A stretch of 17,202 nt of DNA from CADEEV01 sp964442185 (GTDB lineage: Bacteria > Acidobacteriota > Vicinamibacteria > Fen-336): positions 1-17,202 of the forward strand of contig CAYTWT010000041.1 of the NCBI GenBank assembly GCA_964442185.1, in the 5' to 3' direction. Of this stretch, positions 1 through 9,229 are shown one piece after another; position 1 is the stretch's first letter; each line of letters opens with the position of its first letter. The position numbers and the translations under genes were made by a program. The notes under the pieces were generated by a model, which saw only the letters and a list, made by a program, of their open reading frames with translations, was not told the DNA's origin and did no database searches.

Positions 1-482
1 AGGTCGGCGCCTTCGAGACAGAGCACGTCGAGATCGCGGGCAAGGCGCAGGTGCTGAAAGCCGTCGTCGAGGACGTGGACACGCGGACCGAAGCGCGCCT
101 CGACGGCGCGGCCGACGCGGTCGCGCCTGGCTCCGACCGCCACCACGACGCCCGGCAGCGCCTTCGCCAGCATGACTGGCTCGTCGCCGGCCTCGGCAGC
201 ATCCGCCAGCAGCTTGCTGCCGTCCGCCACGATCAGCGATTCGCCGCGAAACGAGCCGCGATAGCCCCGGCTCAAGATCGCGACGGGCAGGCCCTCGTCG
301 CGGAGCATCTGGACGATACGCTCGACGACCGGCGTCTTGCCCGACCCGCCGACGCTGAGATTGCCCACGCTGATGACGGGCCCCGCGAGGCGCTTGGCCG
401 CGAACAATCCGCTGCGATAGGCCGCCACACGTGCGGCGGCGAGCCCCCCGTAGAGCGCGCCGAGCGGCCACAACCAGCTCAT
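1..482 (-). CDS. lpxK: Tetraacyldisaccharide 4'-kinase LpxK (3' end outside window)
   Basis: Inner-membrane kinase that phosphorylates the 4' position of the tetraacyldisaccharide precursor to make lipid IVA. The visible 160 residues begin MSWLWPLGALYGG, an N-terminal hydrophobic segment typical of the family. They contain a Walker A loop VGGSGKT at about residues 44-50, the LSRGYRG block at 70-76, GDEP at 99-102 and the family signature LDDGFQH at 138-144. The rest of the protein, roughly half of the usual length of about 320-350 residues, lies beyond the left edge. The ATG at 482 overlaps the waaA stop codon as ATGA, so the two genes are translationally coupled in one operon for lipid A-Kdo assembly. 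The identity is strong because several independent motifs occur in the right order. No frameshift is visible in this part. Confidence 0.93.
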   Translation of the reverse strand, partial: MSWLWPLGALYGGLAAARVAAYRSGLFAAKRLAGPVISVGNLSVGGSGKTPVVERIVQMLRDEGLPVAILSRGYRGSFRGESLIVADGSKLLADAAEAGDEPVMLAKALPGVVVAVGARRDRVGRAVEARFGPRVHVLDDGFQHLRLARDLDVLCLEGAD

Positions 483-1750
483 GCCACGAGCTCCGCCAGG
501 GCGTTCACGGTGCGCTCGAGCGCGCCACGGTTTCGCTCCGTGAGTGCCTGCGCCCGCGCCCCGAGCTCGACACGCCGGGCCTCGTCCTCGAACAGGGCGA
601 GCGTCTCGCGAGCCAGGGCTTCGGCGGAGTCGACCTGCAGCAGCGCGCCCTCGGCGAGAAACTGATCGGCGATGTCCTGGAAGTTCTCCATGTGCGGCCC
701 GACCACGACCGGCTTGCCCGCGAGCGCCGGCTCGAGCACGTTGTGGCCGCCCGCCGCAACCAGGCTGCCACCGACGAACACGACCGTCGCTAGGGGATAA
801 AGCTGCGCCAGCTCTCCGATCGTGTCGAGCACCAGAACGTCGCGGCCGTTCCAGCCGCCATCCACCAGGGCGCTGCGCCGCACGGCGCGCAGGCCGGCGG
901 CCTCGACGAGAGCCGCCACCAGTGCGAAGCGCTCGGGGTGCCGCGGCGCCAACAGCAGGGCCGCGTCCGGGATGCGCTCGCGCAAGCGCCGGAACGCGGC
1001 GAGCACGAGCGGCTCTTCGCCTTCGGCCGTGCTGCCGGCCACCCAGAGCGGCCGGCCCGCGATGCCCGCGGCGAGCAGGACAAGGCCGGCTCTCGGCTGC
1101 GGCGCGGCGAGCGCGTCGAACTTGAGATTGCCCAGGGCCCGTACGCGCTCGGGCGGCGCGCCCAGGGCCCGGATGCGATCGGCATGGGCGTCGGCCTGCA
1201 TCAGGAACAGGTCGATCTCGGCGAGCACCGGTTTCAGGAAGCTGCGGATCCAGCGGTAACGGGCGAAGGACCGCGGCGAGAGCCGGCCGTTGACGATGGC
1301 GATGCGTACGCCGCGCCGCCGCGACTCGTGGATCAGGTTCGGCCAGAGCTCGGTCTCGACCAGCAGCAGCAGCTTCGGCTCGAGCGCAGCGAGCACCGAG
1401 CGCACCGCGGAGCGGAAGTCGAAGGGCGCATAGAACAGGCCGTCGACGTCGCGCACGCTGGCCCGCGCGATCGCCTGCCCGGTGAGGGTCGTGGTGGACA
1501 GAAACACCTTGAGCTCTGGAAAACGCCGCTTGAGCGGCGCCACGAGCGTTCGCGCGGCCAGGACCTCGCCGACCGAGACGGCATGGATCCAGATCGAGCC
1601 TTGCGCCCCGCCCGCCATCCCGGCCGGCAGGCGGCCCAGGCGCTCCCGGAAGTTGCTGAGATACTTGCCCGTTCCCCGGCCCTTCCACAGATAGAAGGGC
1701 ACGGCAAGCACGAAGGCGATCGCCAAAAAAGCACTATAGAGAAGATACAA
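479..1750 (-). CDS. waaA: 3-deoxy-D-manno-octulosonic acid transferase (Kdo transferase)
   Basis: Transfers Kdo from CMP-Kdo onto lipid IVA at the cytoplasmic face of the inner membrane. The 423-residue length is normal for WaaA/KdtA. An N-terminal membrane anchor spans about residues 2-21, followed by the basic KGRGTGKYLSNFRERLG segment. HAVSVGE at 56-62 carries the Glu (E62) that corresponds to the catalytic base of the family. The C-terminal GT-B half has the AGGHNVLEPALAGKPVVVGP block that binds the nucleotide sugar. The start is TTG at 1750: no ATG or GTG lies in frame just upstream, and the next methionine (residue 45) would remove the anchor. The gene overlaps lpxK by 4 bp. Whether it adds one, two or more Kdo units cannot be read from the sequence. 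Confidence 0.95.
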   Translation of the reverse strand: MYLLYSAFLAIAFVLAVPFYLWKGRGTGKYLSNFRERLGRLPAGMAGGAQGSIWIHAVSVGEVLAARTLVAPLKRRFPELKVFLSTTTLTGQAIARASVRDVDGLFYAPFDFRSAVRSVLAALEPKLLLLVETELWPNLIHESRRRGVRIAIVNGRLSPRSFARYRWIRSFLKPVLAEIDLFLMQADAHADRIRALGAPPERVRALGNLKFDALAAPQPRAGLVLLAAGIAGRPLWVAGSTAEGEEPLVLAAFRRLRERIPDAALLLAPRHPERFALVAALVEAAGLRAVRRSALVDGGWNGRDVLVLDTIGELAQLYPLATVVFVGGSLVAAGGHNVLEPALAGKPVVVGPHMENFQDIADQFLAEGALLQVDSAEALARETLALFEDEARRVELGARAQALTERNRGALERTVNALAELVA

Positions 1751-1757
1751 GGACCTG

Positions 1758-1770
1758 GGGAGTGAGTATA
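1758..1770 (-). promoter_or_regulatory. Probable -10 element for waaA-lpxK
   Basis: The minus strand reads TATACT at 1770-1765, five of six matches to the sigma-70 -10 consensus, in the 48-bp gap ahead of waaA. A start site near 1758 would leave a leader of only about 8 nt before the TTG start. No good -35 element is seen; TTCACG lies 19 bp upstream of the hexamer and is a weak candidate. This is inferred from sequence alone. Confidence 0.4.
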
Positions 1771-1798
1771 GCGTGCAGCCTCGAAGCGCCGTGAACGG

Positions 1799-2599
1799 CT
1801 ACTCGCGCCGACGCTTCACGAGGTCGAAGCGCTCGCCGGGCCGCAGGACGGTCAGGTGCAGCTCGTCCTTCCCGCCCCGGCCATCGACGAGCATGACCGT
1901 CCCGCCCACGACCTCGGCATGCCGGCTGTCGGTGACGAGCAGCGCCGCGTCTTCATCGACGCCGACGCCCAGTTGCTGTGGGTTCAGAAGCACGAGGCCG
2001 AACAGGCGGTTCTGTCGCTGCCGCTTCAGGAAGTGCTGGTCCACGATCACGTCACGGATCAGGTCGAGGCCCTCGCGCGTCTCGACCTTGGTCCCATCCA
2101 GGACCGTGAAATCGCCCTCGCCCGTGATCATGATCTTCGACATCACGGCCAGGCCGGCGCTGGTCCCGCCGAACACGGCGCCGCTCGCGTGCTTCGCGCG
2201 GATCGCTTCGAGCAGGCCCTCGTCCTTCAGCACGTCCATCACACGAGCCTGATCACCACCGGAGAAAAACACGCCGGTCGCGCTCTCGAGCTGCTTCAGG
2301 AACGCGGCACGAGACTCGGGCGTGAGCGGCTGCACGGGTGCTCCCTCGATCGTCGTCGGATGGAGGGCCCCGAAGTCCTCCTGAAGTGATTCGAAGCTCT
2401 CCTTGGGATAGCTCGTCGCCCACAGGATCATGAGCAGTCGCGCCTTGGGCCCGCCCGCCCAGTCGACGAAGCGCTGCATGGCGGCGACCGGGCGCTCACC
2501 GCCGCCGACGAGCACGAGACGTTTCGTGGCAGCCGCCGGAGCGGCAAGAGAGAGCATCGCGAGCAGGCCGAGGGCCGCCGCCAGGAGCTTGGGGCGCAT
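1799..2599 (-). CDS. Cyanophycinase, peptidase family S51, exported
   Basis: Serine exopeptidase predicted to cut cyanophycin (multi-L-arginyl-poly-L-aspartate) into beta-Asp-Arg dipeptides. Residues 1-24 form a signal peptide (MRPKLLAAALGLLAMLSLAA, then PAAA), so the mature enzyme should be periplasmic or extracellular, like the secreted CphE type and unlike intracellular CphB. The nucleophile elbow GTSAG is at 145-149 (Ser147), with GGDQ at 114-117. The DQHF block at 187-190 is followed by arginines 193, 195 and 198. This reproduces the Asp-Gln-His and three-Arg spacing of the CphB substrate pocket. VDEDAAL near 214-220 supplies the presumed catalytic Glu216. The 266-residue length fits. 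The ATG is 18 bp from the divergent isoaspartyl peptidase ATG, which suggests joint control. General S51 peptidases such as PepE lack the DQHF/Arg block, so cyanophycinase is favoured. Action on cyanophycin itself is inference. Confidence 0.85.
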   Translation of the reverse strand: MRPKLLAAALGLLAMLSLAAPAAATKRLVLVGGGERPVAAMQRFVDWAGGPKARLLMILWATSYPKESFESLQEDFGALHPTTIEGAPVQPLTPESRAAFLKQLESATGVFFSGGDQARVMDVLKDEGLLEAIRAKHASGAVFGGTSAGLAVMSKIMITGEGDFTVLDGTKVETREGLDLIRDVIVDQHFLKRQRQNRLFGLVLLNPQQLGVGVDEDAALLVTDSRHAEVVGGTVMLVDGRGGKDELHLTVLRPGERFDLVKRRRE

Positions 2600-2617
2600 G
2601 TGCTAACTTACCACGCC
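2600..2617. promoter_or_regulatory. 18-bp divergent start region with symmetric -10-like core
   Basis: Only 18 bp separate the ATG of the cyanophycinase (2599, minus) from the ATG of the isoaspartyl peptidase (2618, plus). The core at 2604-2610 reads TAACTTA. It gives a -10-like TAACTT on the plus strand (2604-2609) and TAAGTT on the minus strand (2610-2605). Each hexamer ends about 5-8 nt before its own start codon, and neither gene has a Shine-Dalgarno sequence here. This fits a bidirectional promoter making leaderless messages. The alternative is that each promoter lies inside the other gene. Confidence 0.4.
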
Positions 2618-3492
2618 ATGAAACCGGCGCTGATCGTGCACGGCGGCTGCGGCACGCCGCCGCCGGGCGAGCAGACGGCCAGAAATGAGGCCTGCGAGCG
2701 TGCTGCGGACGCCGGTTGGCAGGTGCTGCGCTCCGGCGGCAGCGCGCTCGACGCGGCCGAGACCGCCGTCCGACGCCTCGAAGACGAGCCGGCGCTCAAC
2801 GCGGGCACGGGCAGCTATCTGCAGGCCGACGGTGTCGCGCGCCTGGACGCGAGCCTGATGGCGAGCGACGGCCGCGCGGGCGCCGTGGCACAGGTCCCCG
2901 GCCTCAAGAACCCGGTGCGCCTCGCCCGCTATCTGCTCGAGCAGGACGCCTACATCATGCTCTCAGGCCAGGAGGCGCTTCAGCTCGCGCTGCGCCTCGG
3001 CCACGAGGCGGCGGTCGTCGCCACGCCCGCGAAGATCGCGTACTGGCAGGAGAACCTGCGGGAGCCATACCAGCGCCTCGACTACGCCGCGATGGGCGCC
3101 GACTGGAAGACCGAGAACCCGCGGCGTCTGGGCACGGTCGGCTGCGTCTGCCTCGACGCGGCCGGCCGGCTGGCGGCGGCGACATCCACGGGCGGCACCG
3201 GCCAGTGCTATCCCGGCCGTGTCGGCGACACGCCGATCCTCGGCGCCGGAACCTACTGCACGGCAAAGGTCGGGGTGTCGATGACCGGCGTGGGCGAGCG
3301 CATCATGATCCTGCTCTCGTCGAAGCGCCTCGCCGACCTCGTGGCGGACGGGCGCGCGGCCGAAGACGCAGCGGCGGCGGTGATGACCGAACTGGATCGT
3401 GTGAACGGCGCGGCCGGGCTGATCGCGCTGGCTGCTGACGGGACGTTCGTCGAGCGCCGGAACACGCCGTTCATGGCCAGCGCTCGAAGAAG

Positions 3493-3496
<4 letters not shown>
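2618..3496 (+). CDS. Isoaspartyl peptidase / plant-type L-asparaginase (Ntn hydrolase)
   Basis: Self-processing N-terminal-nucleophile hydrolase of the IaaA type that cleaves beta-aspartyl dipeptides and often L-asparagine. It acts in the cytoplasm; no signal peptide is seen. The N-terminus MKPALIVHGGCG is the family opening, LNAGTGS lies at 60-66, and the autocleavage site is LGTVG with Thr173 as the new N-terminal nucleophile. STGG at 190-193 and RVGDTPILGAGTY at 201-213 are the substrate-binding blocks. The 292-residue length is normal. The ATG at 2618 is chosen over a GTG at 2600 in the same frame because the conserved sequence begins at MKPALIVHGG. It diverges from the cyanophycinase, whose beta-Asp-Arg product is a classic substrate of such enzymes. 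Its stop overlaps the OPT stop from the other strand. Isoaspartyl dipeptide versus asparagine preference cannot be settled from sequence. Confidence 0.9.
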
Positions 3497-5385
<1,889 letters not shown>

Positions 5386-5395
5386 CAGGCCGGCA

Positions 5396-7003
5396 TCATA
5401 TCCTCGACCGCAGGTCCTTCAGGATCTCCCGCGCCGCGTTCATCCCGGCCGCGCCCCAGACGCCGCCCCCCGGGTGCGCGCCAGCGCCGCACAGGTAGAG
5501 GCGAGAGACGGGGCTTCGGTAGTCCGCGTAGCCCGCCGCAGGCCGGAAGCTGAACAACTGCTCGGGCGTCATGGCGCCCTGGTAGATGTTCCCGCCGGTC
5601 AAGGCGAACTTCACCTCGAAGTCCTCGGGCGTGTAGACGTGCCAGGCCTCCACCGCCTTTGGCAGATTCGGCGCATAGCGCGCGAGCGTCCGGATCACAC
5701 GCTCGGCGACCAGGGGCTTGAGATCGGACCAGGAGCCCGCTGCGAGATGGCGGGCCCCGTACTGGACGAAGCAGCTCAGCACGTGCTTCCCGGCGGGCGC
5801 CGCCGTGTCGTCCAGGACGCTGTGGAGGCACGCCTCGAGCATCGGCTCCTGCGAGAAGTCGCCACGCTTCGCCTCGTCCCAGGCGCGCTCGATGTAGTCG
5901 GTGCTCGGACACAGCACGATCAGGCCGCGATGCTGCGGCCCCGGGGCGCCACTCGCAGCCGTGGGCATGGCCGTGAAGTCCGGCAACTCGCCCAGCGCCA
6001 GATGGACCTTGAGCGACGCGCCCAGGCTGCGATAGCGCTCGATCGCCTGCCGGAACTCCGGCGGCAGCGCGTGTGACGGTGTCATGCCGAGGAAGGTACG
6101 GCGCGGGTCCGCGTTCGAAGCCACGGCTCGGCCGCGGATCTCCTCGCCGCTCTCGAGGACGACGCCCGCGGCATGCCCCTGCTCGACGAGGATCTCGCGC
6201 ACCGCGGCGTCGGTCCGGATCGTCACGCCGAGGCCGCGCGCCGCCGCCGCCAGCGCTTCCGCGATCCTTCCCATCCCGCCGCGAACGACACCCCACACGC
6301 CGCGCGAGCCCTCGACGCCGCCCAGGAAGTCGTGAAGCAGCAGCGCCGCCGTGCCGGGCGTGTGGACGCCGCCGTAGGCGCCGATCACGGCCTGCGAGCA
6401 GTAGAAGGCGCGCACCTGCTCCGACTCGAACCACGGCTCGATGTATTCGAGGATGCCGGTCGTGGCGACCTCGACGAAACGGGCCAGATCGGCGGGCGAC
6501 AAGCGCAGGCCGCTTCGCGCGAGGGCCAGCACCGAGGACAGGTCGCCCCAGCGCGGCACCGGCAGGCGCGGCGGCTTCATCGTCGCGAGGGCGCGCGCCA
6601 ACTCGGCGAGCTTGCCGAGCGCCGCGTGGAACTCCGGCAAGCGCTCCGCGTCGCGGGTCGAGAACTTACGGTACTCGGCCTGGTCCTTCGCCTCATCGCC
6701 CCAAAGCAGCAGCGAGCGCTCGTCGGGAAACGGCTGGAAGAACGCCGGCTCCTGCTTGACGACGCGATAGCCGTGCCGCTCGAGATCGAAGTCCCGCACG
6801 ATGCGCGGGTCGAAGAGCGTCGTGACGTACGAAGTCGTCGAGACCTTGTAGCCGGGCCAGAGCTCCTCGGTCACGCAGGCGCCGCCCACCTGGTCGCGGC
6901 GCTCGAGGACGCAGACCGAACGCCCGGCGCGCGCCAGGTAGCAGGCCGTCACGAGACCGTTGTGGCCGGCTCCGATCACGACGACGTCGTAGCTCTGCCC
7001 CAT
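5396..7003 (-). CDS. PYROXD2/CrtI-like FAD-dependent oxidoreductase
   Basis: FAD-dependent amine oxidase/phytoene desaturase superfamily protein (COG1233), closest in character to the PYROXD2 group and not to genuine carotenoid desaturases. The dinucleotide fold opens at residue 6 with VVVIGAGHNGLVTACYLA, a beta-strand Glu (VLERRDQVGG) follows near 33-42, and the C-terminal flavin block LYLCGAGAHPGGGVWGAAG lies near 501-519. The length of 535 residues is typical. The ATG at 7003 has a clear Shine-Dalgarno GGAGG (7013-7009) 5 nt upstream. No carotenoid gene is nearby. It probably forms a two-gene operon with the OPT transporter and diverges from the methyltransferase operon. The substrate is unknown, so no gene symbol is given. 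Confidence 0.85.
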   Translation of the reverse strand: MGQSYDVVVIGAGHNGLVTACYLARAGRSVCVLERRDQVGGACVTEELWPGYKVSTTSYVTTLFDPRIVRDFDLERHGYRVVKQEPAFFQPFPDERSLLLWGDEAKDQAEYRKFSTRDAERLPEFHAALGKLAELARALATMKPPRLPVPRWGDLSSVLALARSGLRLSPADLARFVEVATTGILEYIEPWFESEQVRAFYCSQAVIGAYGGVHTPGTAALLLHDFLGGVEGSRGVWGVVRGGMGRIAEALAAAARGLGVTIRTDAAVREILVEQGHAAGVVLESGEEIRGRAVASNADPRRTFLGMTPSHALPPEFRQAIERYRSLGASLKVHLALGELPDFTAMPTAASGAPGPQHRGLIVLCPSTDYIERAWDEAKRGDFSQEPMLEACLHSVLDDTAAPAGKHVLSCFVQYGARHLAAGSWSDLKPLVAERVIRTLARYAPNLPKAVEAWHVYTPEDFEVKFALTGGNIYQGAMTPEQLFSFRPAAGYADYRSPVSRLYLCGAGAHPGGGVWGAAGMNAAREILKDLRSRI

Positions 7004-7020
7004 GCGCGCCTCCGTCCAGC

Positions 7021-7055
7021 ATTATTGACGCCGCCCGTATGACTGCCGTCATAAC
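7021..7055. promoter_or_regulatory. Divergent promoters with a central palindromic operator
   Basis: The 108-bp gap 7004-7111 separates the oxidoreductase from the methyltransferase operon. A perfect inverted repeat TATGAC-N4-GTCATA sits at 7038-7053. On the plus strand TTGACG (7025-7030) and CATAAC (7050-7055) could be -35 and -10 elements, though the 19-bp spacing is long. On the minus strand AATAAT (7026-7021) is a good -10 ahead of the oxidoreductase. The palindrome lies between these elements, the usual place for a repressor or activator site that controls both directions. No regulator gene is adjacent. The palindrome is seen directly; the promoter and operator roles are inferred. Confidence 0.5.
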
Positions 7056-7111
7056 GCGTTCTGGCGCCGCCGACTACGCTTCGGCGACGTCCTCCTGGAG
7101 AACCCCCGGTC

Positions 7112-8548
7112 ATGTTGCCCTCGCTCCGCCTGCTGGACCCGGAAGCCATCCAACGGGTGCACCAAGGCGCCCTTCGGATCCTCGACCGCGTCGGCATCCG
7201 CTTCAGCTCGCCGGCCGCGGAAACGCTCTTGCAGGAGGCCGGGCAGCGCTTCGATCCTGAAACGCGCAGCGTCCGCATCGCAGCGGATCTCGTGGAACGT
7301 TGCCTGGCGCTGCTCCCCCATGAAGTGCTCCTCGCTGCCCGCGATCCAGGCCGCGACGTCGTGCTCGGCCGTGGCCGCGTCCACGCCTGTCTCGACGGCC
7401 AGGGGACGTTCACGCTGGACGCGCACACGGGCCTGCGGCGGCCGGCCACCCTCGCGGACCTCGTGGAGGTCACGCGTTTGTCAGACGCTCTCGAATCCGT
7501 CGACATCTACTGGGCCTCGGTCGTGGCCGGCGACGTGCCCGGCCGGGTCCGCACGCTCGCCGAAGCCGCCACGGGCTTCCGGCATCAGTCTCGCCACGTT
7601 CAGCACGAGGTGAAGACGCCCGCGGATGTCCCGTTCCTGCTCGAGATGCTCGACGCGCTGCTCGGCGACCGGCGCCGGCACCGCGAGCGCCCGCTCTTCT
7701 CGCTCACCGTGTGCCCCGTCTCGCCGCTGCAGCACGAGGCGGAGATGACGACCGCCTGCATCGAGATGGCGCGCCACCACGTGCCGATCTGTCTGCTCCC
7801 GATGCCGCTCGCGGGGGCGACCGCCCCCGTGACGCTCGCCGGAACGGCGGTCCAGTGCGTCGCGGAGTTCCTGAGCGGTGTCGTGCTCTACCAGCTCGCT
7901 CAGCCGGGCTGTCCGATGCTCTTCGGCATCGGCTCCACGATCCTCGACATGCGCACCGGCCTGTACGCGGCCGGGGCGCCGGAACTATCGCTCTTGAACC
8001 TGGCACTCACGGAAATGGGCCATCATTACGGCGTGCCCGTGATGGCGCAGGGCATCGTCAGCGATGCGAAGTCCCCCGGGCCGCAGGCCGCGTGGGAGAA
8101 GATGGCGAGCGGCCTCACGGCCGCGCTCGCGGGCAGCGACGTCGTGAACGGCCTCGGCCTGCTCGACTCCCACCAGTTGCTGAGCCTCGAGCAGCTCGTG
8201 ATCGACGACGAGATCTTCCGCGGCATCCGCGCTCTCGCCCGCGGCTTCGAGGTCGACGCAAGCCACCTGATGCTCGATCTGATCGGCGAGGTGGGCATCG
8301 GCGGCAACTTCCTGGGCAAGCGCGCGACGCTGGACTTCCTGAAGGCCGGCGAGCACTTCGCGCCGCGCCTCCACCAGCGCGGCTCGTACGACGCCTGGTC
8401 GAAGTGCTTGAAGTCCGAAGTCGAGGCGGCCGGCGAGCGGGCGCGCGGCCTGCTGCGCGAGCATGAGGTTTTGCCGCTGGCCCCGGACGTGGACAAGGCC
8501 CTGGACGCGATCGTCGCGCGGGCCGGGCTCGAGACAACGCTGAGGTGA
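7112..8548 (+). CDS. MttB-family corrinoid methyltransferase 1, non-pyrrolysine
   Basis: TIM-barrel substrate:corrinoid methyltransferase of the trimethylamine methyltransferase (MttB) family. It would move a methyl group from a quaternary amine or similar donor onto the cobalt of the partner corrinoid protein. The 478 residues match the family length. Visible blocks include PATLADLVEVTRLSDAL at 111-127, PMPLAGATAPVTLAGT at 230-245, SDAKSPGPQAAWEK at 317-330, EQLVIDDE at 360-367 and RGSYDAW at 423-429. The frame has no internal amber codon, so pyrrolysine is absent, as in the glycine betaine enzyme MtgB. True trimethylamine MttB carries pyrrolysine. The start is ATG 7112, with a weak GGAG 11 nt upstream. 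It is the first gene of a four-gene operon and ends 4 bp before the corrinoid protein. The substrate is unknown: glycine betaine, carnitine, proline betaine and other methylated donors are candidates. Confidence 0.9.
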   Translation: MLPSLRLLDPEAIQRVHQGALRILDRVGIRFSSPAAETLLQEAGQRFDPETRSVRIAADLVERCLALLPHEVLLAARDPGRDVVLGRGRVHACLDGQGTFTLDAHTGLRRPATLADLVEVTRLSDALESVDIYWASVVAGDVPGRVRTLAEAATGFRHQSRHVQHEVKTPADVPFLLEMLDALLGDRRRHRERPLFSLTVCPVSPLQHEAEMTTACIEMARHHVPICLLPMPLAGATAPVTLAGTAVQCVAEFLSGVVLYQLAQPGCPMLFGIGSTILDMRTGLYAAGAPELSLLNLALTEMGHHYGVPVMAQGIVSDAKSPGPQAAWEKMASGLTAALAGSDVVNGLGLLDSHQLLSLEQLVIDDEIFRGIRALARGFEVDASHLMLDLIGEVGIGGNFLGKRATLDFLKAGEHFAPRLHQRGSYDAWSKCLKSEVEAAGERARGLLREHEVLPLAPDVDKALDAIVARAGLETTLR

Positions 8549-8552
8549 AGCC

Positions 8553-9218
8553 ATGGACGAGAGAACGCTGTTCGCGAGAATCCAGGCCTCGGTCGCGGAA
8601 GGCGACCCCGAGGCGGCGGCGGCGCTAGCCCGCGAAGCCCTGCAAACCGACCTCGATCCGCTGGTCGTGCTCGAGGACGGCTTCACACAGGCGCTGCGCG
8701 GCGTCGGTGCGCGCTGGGAGGCGGGTGAGCTCTACCTTCCCGAGATGATCCTGGCGGCCGAGGCGATGAAGGCGGCCATGGGCGTGCTGCAACCGGAGAT
8801 CCTGCGGCGCGGTAATTCGAGCGGGGCTCCGCTGTGCTGCGTGATGGGCACGGTCAAGGGCGACATCCACGACATCGGCAAGAGCATCGTGGCGGCCATG
8901 CTCGAAGCCGCGGGCTTCCGCGTCGTGGATCTCGGCACCGACGTGGCGACCGAGCGCTTCGTGGCCGCGGTGCGCGCGGAGAAGGCGTCCTTCGTGGGGC
9001 TTTCCGCGCTCCTGACGACGACGATGCCAGAGATGAAGACGATCGTGCTCGCCCTCACGGAAGCCGGCCTCCGCGCCGGCGTGCGCGTGGTGATCGGCGG
9101 GGCGCCAGTCACGCGCGAGTACGCCGCCGAGATCGGCGCCGACGGCTTCGCCAAGGACGGCCTCGAGGCGATGCGGCTGTTCCAGCGGCTGGCGGCGCCC
9201 GCCTCGGCGTCCGCATAG
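8553..9218 (+). CDS. Corrinoid (B12-binding) methyl-carrier protein, MttC/MtgC type
   Basis: Small cytoplasmic methyl carrier that cycles between cob(I)alamin and methylcob(III)alamin. Residues 1-88 form the helical cap domain (B12-binding 2), ending around LEDGFTQALRGVGARWEAGELYLPEMI. Residues 92-215 form the Rossmann-like B12-binding domain. The signature is GDIHDIGK at 103-110, in which His106 supplies the lower axial cobalt ligand; SALLTTT at 151-157 and IGGAPVT at 181-187 line the nucleotide-tail pocket. The 221-residue length matches MttC, MtbC and MtgC. A TGAGGTG Shine-Dalgarno overlaps the stop codon of the preceding gene and places the ATG 4 bp after it, so the two are coupled. It lies between two methyltransferase genes and probably serves both. 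Confidence 0.93.
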   Translation: MDERTLFARIQASVAEGDPEAAAALAREALQTDLDPLVVLEDGFTQALRGVGARWEAGELYLPEMILAAEAMKAAMGVLQPEILRRGNSSGAPLCCVMGTVKGDIHDIGKSIVAAMLEAAGFRVVDLGTDVATERFVAAVRAEKASFVGLSALLTTTMPEMKTIVLALTEAGLRAGVRVVIGGAPVTREYAAEIGADGFAKDGLEAMRLFQRLAAPASASA

Positions 9219-9229
9219 GAGGAACGAGC

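Noticed and set aside
5396..7003. Carotenoid phytoene desaturase
   Set aside because: There are no carotenoid genes nearby, and the VIGAGHNG opening and C-terminal block fit the PYROXD2 group better.
8834..9229. A 5' extension of the second methyltransferase frame
   Set aside because: It overlaps the corrinoid gene in another frame with biased composition. AGGAGG at 9217-9222 fixes the start at 9230.
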